Assembly: GCF_002939985.1 (NCBI RefSeq)
Contig: NZ_MDFM01000005.1
Span: forward strand, 1-61,505
Length of the DNA: 61,505 nt
Source: Xanthomonas hortorum pv. cynarae
GTDB taxonomy: Bacteria > Pseudomonadota > Gammaproteobacteria > Xanthomonadales > Xanthomonadaceae
Direction: 5' to 3'
The notes under the pieces are model-generated. The model made no database searches. It saw only the letters and a list, made by a program, of their open reading frames with translations, and was not told the origin of the DNA. The position numbers and the translations under genes were made by a program. Of this stretch, positions 55,861-61,505 are shown piece by piece (position 1 is the first letter of the stretch; every line of letters begins with the position of its first letter).

Positions 55861-57486
55861 ATGACAACGCGAGCGCTTGTAGTTGGTATCAACAACTACC
55901 CAGGGACCAATGCACTACCGAGTTGTGTACAGGACGCAACCGCATTTTCAACCCACCTGCAGTCCAAGTTTGCATTTCAGGAAATCAAAGCGCTGACCGA
56001 CCAGCAGGCAAGCAAACATGCGGTTCTGGACGGACTGGCATGGTTGTTCAATGGAGCCACGCCGCAGGATCGTCTGGTGTTCTTCTACTCCGGTCATGGC
56101 TACCGGCCGCAGATCAACGGCGAGTTGCGCGAGGCGCTGGTGACGCAGGACAGCCAGTTCCTCGATGACACGGAATTGGCAGATGCAATGGTGTCGGTGC
56201 CGGATGGTGTACTGACCATCGTTCTGGATACCTGCTTCTCCGGTGGTTTGGAGAAACTCTTCATTGCTGAAGACGGCAGGATTGCCCATGTCGTCAAGTC
56301 CAAGTTCTGGACTGCCGAGGCGCCGACGAGCCAGGTAATTAGCTCCAAGGGATTTGAGCCTGCTGCAGTGTCTTTCAGGCCATTCGGGTTGGTCCTGCCC
56401 CCTGCGTCGAAGGGGTATGTTCCTGGCACCGGTGATGCAACGGTCACCACGCTCACGCTTCCGGCGTCCAAAGGCTTGCTCATCTCCGCAGCACAAGCCG
56501 ATGAGACCGCATCTGCGTCCACGCCAGGAACCAACGGAATGTCTGCCTTTACATACGCCTTGCTGGATCAGGTCGATCAGCTTGGCGCAGCACGCGCATC
56601 CATCGACCTAGTCCTCGGAGCGGGAAACACACTTCGACGTCTGTTCGTGAAGCAGACGCCCGCAATCAAGTTGCCGATCAAGCCGGCCGGAATGGGGAAG
56701 TTGAGCTTCTTGAAGCTCGACCCGCTTGCCGCCTCTTCGCCTGCCAATGTTTCCCTTCCTTCTTCGCATCCTTCAGAGGTCAATGTCATGTCCGCATACA
56801 TGTCCAGTGGTTTAAATTCCTCGGCCCTGCTAGCCGGCCAATCGCTTTCGGTAGACAAGGCGTGGTACGACAGCATCACCCGCGCGGTGAGCACGGCACT
56901 GCCGATCGTGTTGCCGATCGTGACCCAGGCAATGCAAAGCAAGGGCTTTTCACCGACAGCGCAGGCGCAGGGCCTGGCCGTGGGCAGCGTGGATGAAAAA
57001 GCGTGGTACGACAGCATCAGCCGCGCGGTGAGCACGGCATTGCCGATCGTGTTGCCGATGGTGACCCAGGCAATGCAAAGCAAGGGCTTTTCACCGACGG
57101 CGCAGGCGCAGGGCCTGGCCGTGGGCAGCGTGGGTGAGAAAGCCTGGTACGACAGCATTACCCGCGCGGTGAGCACGGCACTGCCGATCGTGTTGCCGAT
57201 CGTGACCCAGGCAATACAAAGCAAGGGCTTTTCACCGGCAGCGCAGGCGCAGGGCTTGGCCATGGGCAGCGTGGATGAAAAAGCGTGGTATGACAGCATC
57301 AGCCGCGCGGTGAGCACGGCATTGCCGATCGTGTTGCCGATGGTGACCCAGGCAATGCAGACCAAGGGGTTTACACCTGCGGTTAGCGCGGGCACGCCAA
57401 ACGATGAGGGCTACGATAAAGCCTGGTATGACACTGTGCTCGATGTGGCAAAGACCGTTGCACCCATCGCACTGGCCCTGGTCTAA
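55861..57486 (+). CDS. Metacaspase (C14 caspase family) with C-terminal tandem hydrophobic repeats
   Basis: This 541-residue protein has a caspase-fold N-terminal domain (about 1-285). The catalytic dyad is His79 (FFYSGHGYRP) and Cys125 (VLDTCFSGGL), and the first strand reads RALVVGINNYPG. After a Ser/Pro linker (285-330) come four 47-residue repeats starting at Lys333, 380, 427 and 474, plus a degenerate fifth at 520. Each reads KAWYDSI(T/S)RAVSTALPIVLP and continues to SKGFSP. The repeats could form amphipathic or membrane-active helices. There is no signal peptide. GC content in the protease part is nearer 53% than the flanks, which suggests transfer. Its role is unknown; stress-induced death or defence are candidates. 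Confidence 0.9.
   Translation: MTTRALVVGINNYPGTNALPSCVQDATAFSTHLQSKFAFQEIKALTDQQASKHAVLDGLAWLFNGATPQDRLVFFYSGHGYRPQINGELREALVTQDSQFLDDTELADAMVSVPDGVLTIVLDTCFSGGLEKLFIAEDGRIAHVVKSKFWTAEAPTSQVISSKGFEPAAVSFRPFGLVLPPASKGYVPGTGDATVTTLTLPASKGLLISAAQADETASASTPGTNGMSAFTYALLDQVDQLGAARASIDLVLGAGNTLRRLFVKQTPAIKLPIKPAGMGKLSFLKLDPLAASSPANVSLPSSHPSEVNVMSAYMSSGLNSSALLAGQSLSVDKAWYDSITRAVSTALPIVLPIVTQAMQSKGFSPTAQAQGLAVGSVDEKAWYDSISRAVSTALPIVLPMVTQAMQSKGFSPTAQAQGLAVGSVGEKAWYDSITRAVSTALPIVLPIVTQAIQSKGFSPAAQAQGLAMGSVDEKAWYDSISRAVSTALPIVLPMVTQAMQTKGFTPAVSAGTPNDEGYDKAWYDTVLDVAKTVAPIALALV
56857..57483 (+). repeat. 141-bp tandem coding repeats in the metacaspase gene
   Basis: Units begin at 56857, 56998, 57139 and 57280, each 141 bp, with a degenerate partial unit from 57418. 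Units 1 and 3 share SIT/LPIV while 2 and 4 share SIS/LPMV, which suggests a second duplication of a two-unit 282-bp block. It is an in-frame coding repeat, not a CRISPR. Confidence 0.93.
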
Positions 57487-58067
57487 GGCATGGAAAAAGC
57501 GGCGCCGATGTTCACCACCGCTTGCAGGCGCGTGCGTGCATCGGTCTTTCTGAGCACGCTATGTACGTGATTTTTTACGGTAGCCAGCTCGATACGCAGG
57601 TCGCGTGCAATTTCCTTGTTGCTCAGCCCGCGCGATAACAAGTCGGCCACCTCACGCTCGCGTGGGGTGAGTCGATACATCGTCGGTTGTGGTGAGGGCG
57701 GCGTGGCGCGTCTGTTGGGAGGACGCTCGTGGCTAAGGACGCTCAGCATTTCCTCGATGCCCACTTGACGGCCAAAGATGTAATTCATGCTTGCGCCGCT
57801 GCAGATCACTTCCTGACTGGAAGAACTCAATCCGAATGCCACCATCAAGGTCTGTGGCCAGCGACGCCTGAGCGCCGAAAGGCTTTGCAGAACGCCATCA
57901 GCTCCCACATCCAGCAGCACGGCATCCATTGCACGCTTTTCCATTTCGATGACGGCTCCGCCGATGCTGGTGGCCAGGGTCACTGTCATCTGTGACTGCG
58001 TGGTGCGTAGCAGTGAATCGAGCGCATCACCATATATCTGTACCTCGCTCAGGACCAACAACTGCAT
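57483..58067 (-). CDS. LuxR/NarL-type transcription regulator with degenerate receiver
   Basis: The protein has 194 residues. The C-terminal HTH (about 131-190) reads LTPREREVADLLSRGLSNKEIARDL and VKNHVHSVLRKTDARTRLQAV, a typical LuxR domain. The N-terminal part has a receiver-like fold with Asp53 in AVLLDVGAD, the usual phosphorylation place. It lacks the paired acidic residues near the N terminus and has Arg instead of the late Lys (YIFGRQVG). It may be an atypical, phosphorylation-independent receiver. It converges with the metacaspase gene and the stop codons overlap by three bases. Confidence 0.88.
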   Translation of the reverse strand: MQLLVLSEVQIYGDALDSLLRTTQSQMTVTLATSIGGAVIEMEKRAMDAVLLDVGADGVLQSLSALRRRWPQTLMVAFGLSSSSQEVICSGASMNYIFGRQVGIEEMLSVLSHERPPNRRATPPSPQPTMYRLTPREREVADLLSRGLSNKEIARDLRIELATVKNHVHSVLRKTDARTRLQAVVNIGAAFSMP

Positions 58068-58624
58068 GCGTATTCCTTGTCAGTGCATTGTTGCGGCTTT
58101 GTCGGGGAACAGTGGCGCCAGACATGACGAGTCTCCCTGGCGCAACAACATCGCCTGATCCTGTATCAACAGCGGCAGCGAGCCACGTTACCGACGGTGC
58201 TAATGATCGGTATGCGTGAAGGGTCTGATGGCGGCATCTCCGTTGCACGGTGTCTATACAGATCCTGACAAGCTTTGGCTTACAGCCTATGGAAGAAAGC
58301 GCAACGACACCCCGCGACTGCGCCGCCGCTTGGTTCCAGCAAGGCTGAGCCGTGCGTCCTCAAAAAGGCCAGACCGGTGGAAAGAGCACAAGCCTTCTGT
58401 TGCTCCACAGAACCTTGAAACCAGAAATAGCATAGGCGGTGTCTTCAGGTCCCTGACGAATCTCTCTCTGTGGCAAGTGCGTCAACGGGCTGGATTTCCC
58501 GCGCGCAGTCGCGCCCGGTGCCGTACGTTTGCCAGGATCGTATCTTCAGCGAGTTCGTAATGCTGCCTAGGTCACTTGCGACATTGCCTGTCGTCCGACG
58601 CCCCACGCTGGGTACACTGCCGCC
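58068..58624. other. Intergenic region upstream of the regulator and aceK, 557 bp
   Basis: No gene is supported. GC content is about 55%, as in the metacaspase island. It should hold the promoter of the LuxR-type gene (leftwards) and that of aceK (rightwards). I did not recognise a structured RNA or a repeat of the M1/M2 type here. Confidence 0.45.
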
Positions 58625-60364
58625 ATGAGCCCTCTTCCGTTACCGCCGCAGTCCGAGCGTCGCGCGCTGGCGATCGGCCGCGCCGTGTATGAAGCGTTCG
58701 AGGATTACCACGCGCGCTTTGCGCAGATCACCGCACGCGCCAAGCAGCGCTTCGAGACACGCGACTGGAACGGCGCGCGCGAGGATGCGGTGGCGCGTAT
58801 TGCGCTCTACGATCACTACATCAGCGAATGCATGCTGCGGCTGCGTGCGGTGTTGCTGGGGCAGGCGCACGACCGCGCGTTGTGGATGCGCGCACGCGAG
58901 CATTACGCCGCGCTGCTGACCGGGTTGATCGATCAGGAGCTGTACAAGACCTTTTACAACACCCTGACCCGGCGTTACTTCGGCACCCATGGTGTGGATG
59001 CGGAGATCGAATTCATCGCGCTGGATATCGAGCCGACCGATGCGATCACGCTGCCGGTTGCGCGGCATACCTACGCGGTCTCGCCCGGCCGGCTGACCGA
59101 CATGCTGGTGCGCGTGCTGGGCGATTATGCGTTCGATGTGGCATACCTACACCGCACCCGTTGCGCGGCGGCAATTGCAGTGCGGCTGCAGGACGATCTT
59201 GCGCACTGGGGCGAGCATCCTGTGCGCAGTGTGGAACTGCTGGAGACCGTGTTCTACCGCGAACGGCGCGCCTATCTGATCGGGCGCGTGTTTGGCGAAC
59301 ATCGCTTTTCTCCCTGCGTGATCGCACTGGTCAACGATGGTGCCGGCCTGCGTGCCGAAGCGGTGCTGACCCGGCGCAGTGATGTCGCGCAATTGTTCAG
59401 TAACTCGCGCAGTTATTTCCAGGCCGATCTATCCACCGTCGGTGATGCAGTGGTGTTTCTGCGCAGCCTGCTGACGCACAAGCCCATCGACGAGTTGTAC
59501 ACGATGCTGGGGCGTGCCAAGCAGGGCAAGACCGAACGCTATCGCACGTTTTTCAGCCATTTTCAGGCCCATCCTGCCGAGCAGTTGGTGCATGCCGATG
59601 GCACGCCCGGCATGGTCATGGTGGTGTTTACGCTGCCCAGTTATCCGCTGGTGTTCAAGCTGATCCGCGACCGCTTTGCGTATCCAAAAACCATGAGCCG
59701 CGCGCAGGTGGAAGGCAAATACGAACTGGTGTTCCAGCTCGACCGCATCGGCCGCCTGCTCGACGCGCAGCCGTACCGCTTTCTGCGCTTTCCCAAGGCG
59801 CGTTTCTCGCCGGCGTTGCTGGAAGAACTGCAGACCAGCTGTGCGATGAGCCTGAGCGAAGATGGCGCCGATGTGTTGATCGCGCTGTGCTACGTGCAGC
59901 GCCGGCTGCGCCCGCTCAATCTGTACCTGCGCGAACAACTGCCCGAGGCCGCGCATGCCGCAGCGCTGGACTACGGGCAGGCGATCAAGGACATGGCGCG
60001 CAACAACATCTTTCCCGGCGACATGCTGCTGAAAAACTTCGGCATCACCCGCCATCAGCGTGCGGTGTTCTACGACTACGACGAGCTGTGCCTGATCACC
60101 GAATGCACGTTCCGCGATTGGCCCACGCCCACCAGTTACGAAGAACAAATGTCCGCCGAGCCCTGGTTTCATGTCGGCCCGCGCGATGTGTTTCCCGAGC
60201 GTTTTGCGCTGTTTATGGGCTTGCCGGCCTCGCAACTGGAAGCGGTCAAGCACACGCATCCGGAACTGTTCGAGCCGCAATGGTGGCGCGATCTGCAAGC
60301 GCGACTGCGCGAAGACGATTACCCGGACACGCCGCCCTACGCGGACTCGCGAAAACTGGCCTGA
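58625..60364 (+). CDS. aceK: Isocitrate dehydrogenase kinase/phosphatase AceK
   Basis: AceK phosphorylates and dephosphorylates IDH to switch carbon between the TCA cycle and the glyoxylate shunt. The 579 residues match the family from [23 protein letters not shown] to the C-terminal kinase core. The ATP site region includes [22 protein letters not shown], and the catalytic loop region includes [23 protein letters not shown]. It is not next to aceA/aceB here, unlike E. coli. The neighbour icd is the monomeric type. ATG 58625 is the natural start. Confidence 0.95.
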   Translation: MSPLPLPPQSERRALAIGRAVYEAFEDYHARFAQITARAKQRFETRDWNGAREDAVARIALYDHYISECMLRLRAVLLGQAHDRALWMRAREHYAALLTGLIDQELYKTFYNTLTRRYFGTHGVDAEIEFIALDIEPTDAITLPVARHTYAVSPGRLTDMLVRVLGDYAFDVAYLHRTRCAAAIAVRLQDDLAHWGEHPVRSVELLETVFYRERRAYLIGRVFGEHRFSPCVIALVNDGAGLRAEAVLTRRSDVAQLFSNSRSYFQADLSTVGDAVVFLRSLLTHKPIDELYTMLGRAKQGKTERYRTFFSHFQAHPAEQLVHADGTPGMVMVVFTLPSYPLVFKLIRDRFAYPKTMSRAQVEGKYELVFQLDRIGRLLDAQPYRFLRFPKARFSPALLEELQTSCAMSLSEDGADVLIALCYVQRRLRPLNLYLREQLPEAAHAAALDYGQAIKDMARNNIFPGDMLLKNFGITRHQRAVFYDYDELCLITECTFRDWPTPTSYEEQMSAEPWFHVGPRDVFPERFALFMGLPASQLEAVKHTHPELFEPQWWRDLQARLREDDYPDTPPYADSRKLA

Positions 60365-60425
60365 CGATTTACGCGTATGCACCAAGGCTGGTACAACGAA
60401 GATTCAATCACGATGGAGCGCGGTC

Positions 60426-61310
60426 ATGCAGTGGAAGCAACGCTTGGGCCTGGGGATTTTGTTGGCAATGGGGAGTATCAACGGCGTGCAGGCACGTCCC
60501 AGTGCCGCGCAGGTGCAGGCGCAGATGGAAGCCAGCATGAATGTCGCGGGCGAATTGACGCTGACCCCGGACGGCACTGTCACGGCAGTCAAGCTCACCG
60601 ACGAAGCAAGCTTGCCGCCAGTGGTCCGCGACCGCGTCAAGCAATCGATCGCCTCCTGGCGCTTCGACCCTGTCAAAGACGATGGAAGCGCATTGCCCGC
60701 GCAACTACCGATGAATCTGCTGCTGGTCGCCAAGCCGGGCGACAACAACACGTATGCGGTATCGATTCGCAGCGCGCATTTCGGCAGCGAGGAGCAAGGT
60801 GCCGCCAGCGTCGCTGCCAAGGACATGCCGCCACCGGCCTATCCCGAGCATGCGTTTCGAGAGGGTGCGACAGGGGTGGTCTATCTGCTACTCAAGATCG
60901 GCCGCGATGGCAAGGTCGAGGATCTGGTCGCAGAGCAGGTCAACCTGACCACACTGGCGCCGGAATCCAAACGCCCGCGCTGGCGCAAGGCGTTTGCCGA
61001 TGCCGCAATCGCCAATGCGCAGCGCTTGACATTTGTGCCGCCCACGCAAGGCGCCGAGGCCGACGCGCCGTACTGGGTCATGCGGGTTCCGGTCACCTTC
61101 GACATCGAAACCTGGCCACGCAATCTGACCGCTGCAAAGCAAGCCAAAACGTGGCAATCCTATTTGCCGGGCCCGCGTCAGCCGGCGCCCTGGCACGAAC
61201 AGCGCGGTGCGTCAGCATCGACCGACAGTCCGGATGCGCTACCTGGAAGTGGATTGTTCTCGGCACGCGGAGTAGGTGTGCGCCTGGTGACACCGCTGCA
61301 AGGAAGTTAA
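60426..61310 (+). CDS. Periplasmic TonB-C-like domain protein (294 residues)
   Basis: A signal peptide (about 1-24, ending GVQARP) leads into two beta/alpha modules. The first contains LTLTPDGTVTAVKLTDEASLP and SIASWRFDPVKDDG. The second contains MPPPAYPEHAFREGATGVVYLL, RDGKVEDLVAEQ and ITFDIET-like strands. The PPPAYP...G..G.V.L..K...DG pattern is that of TonB C-terminal domains, present without an N-terminal membrane anchor or Pro-rich spacer. It may be an uncoupled energy-transducer-like protein. It follows aceK by 61 bp and ends in a Ser/Pro-rich tail. Confidence 0.78.
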   Translation: MQWKQRLGLGILLAMGSINGVQARPSAAQVQAQMEASMNVAGELTLTPDGTVTAVKLTDEASLPPVVRDRVKQSIASWRFDPVKDDGSALPAQLPMNLLLVAKPGDNNTYAVSIRSAHFGSEEQGAASVAAKDMPPPAYPEHAFREGATGVVYLLLKIGRDGKVEDLVAEQVNLTTLAPESKRPRWRKAFADAAIANAQRLTFVPPTQGAEADAPYWVMRVPVTFDIETWPRNLTAAKQAKTWQSYLPGPRQPAPWHEQRGASASTDSPDALPGSGLFSARGVGVRLVTPLQGS

Positions 61311-61419
61311 GCGCAACGCCAACATCAGAGCGGCTGGCAAACTATTTCATGCCGGTCCATTGCGGAGCCGACGATCTGGGCCTTCGCTGCGGGGAGGATT
61401 ATCTGATGCTTGGCGGCAG

Positions 61420-61505
61420 GGCGGCTGATCTGCGATTTGGCTGCAGGGCCCTTGCCCACCCACCATCGCAGGACACGCCGCAAGTACGTCCGTGTAGGCT
61501 CTTAC
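61420..61505 (+). repeat. M1 structured repeat, copy 4, cut by the window edge
   Basis: The left flank GCGGCTGATCTGCG and TTGGCTGCAGGG is followed by the left arm of the M1 core from 61450, with small changes (CCACCCACCATCGCAGGA). The sequence stops in the inner stem at the right edge of the window. It runs in the same direction as copy 1 and is preceded by about 110 bp without a gene. Confidence 0.85.

Noticed and set aside
56857..57483. CRISPR-like array
   Set aside because: Repeats are 141 bp, in frame, contiguous and without unique spacers; they code for protein repeats.
58216..58560. A 114-codon frame between the LuxR-type gene and aceK
   Set aside because: It is rich in Arg, Ser and Pro, lacks a ribosome site and has no domain; it is probably chance.

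Overview
The window looks like a chromosomal segment of a plant-associated gammaproteobacterium of the Xanthomonadaceae, most likely Xanthomonas. The reasons are the high GC content (roughly 63-66% in core genes by eye), PutA without a ribbon-helix-helix domain, the cox/cta cluster, the rpsU-yqeY-yihY-dnaG block divergent from tsaD, a monomeric NADP isocitrate dehydrogenase, and two families of short intergenic repeats of the kind common in this genus. I cannot name the species. I found no rRNA, tRNA, CRISPR array, transposase or phage gene.

Layout. 1-457: AT-richer DNA without a convincing gene, closed by a strong terminator. 458-3658: putA (proline catabolism). 3937-12456: aerobic terminal oxidase region, comprising a DUF2244 membrane protein, coxB, coxA, a 57-residue assembly peptide, ctaG, coxC, SURF1, a SCO-like protein, and heme A synthesis (ctaA, ctaB). 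12659-15509: a thioredoxin-fold lipoprotein and a BASS-type transporter. 15622-21308: dnaG, a YihY/BrkB membrane protein, yqeY and rpsU on the minus strand, with tsaD and folB divergent. 21566-26879: a family 3 glycosidase, a soluble PQQ-type sugar dehydrogenase and small stress or membrane proteins.

26967-34386 is a peptidoglycan-fragment island. On the minus strand lie an NlpC/P60 peptidase, an Ala-Glu type dipeptide epimerase, a YkuD-like protein and an APC permease. On the plus strand lie a lipoprotein amidase of the AmpD fold and a VanX/DdpX D-Ala-D-Ala dipeptidase. Together they could cut, epimerise and import murein peptides. 34537-40493 holds small proteins (CPXCG, EF-hand, unknowns), a HAD phosphatase and a DUF1338/HglS-like 2-oxoadipate dioxygenase. 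41382-49236 is a tripartite RND efflux operon (adaptor plus two different pumps, like MdtABC) without an outer-membrane factor. 49493-52847 holds an exported M20 amidohydrolase, queF, a LysM protein and a lipoprotein.

53269-60364: monomeric icd and aceK flank a lower-GC island. The island holds a metacaspase with four near-identical 47-residue C-terminal hydrophobic repeats (plus a degenerate fifth) and, convergent and overlapping at the stop codons, a LuxR-type regulator with a degenerate receiver. This is the best candidate for an undescribed system. The window ends with a TonB-C-like periplasmic protein and a truncated copy of a structured repeat.

Two repeat families stand out. The first is a family of about 102-103 bp nested palindromes, here called M1 and M2, found as composite M1-spacer-M2 elements near 29.4 and 41.1 kb, as a solo copy near 40.8 kb and as a cut copy at the right edge. 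The second is a family of short GGGATTCGGGAATC-type repeats at four gene borders. One of these supplies the last codons of tsaD.
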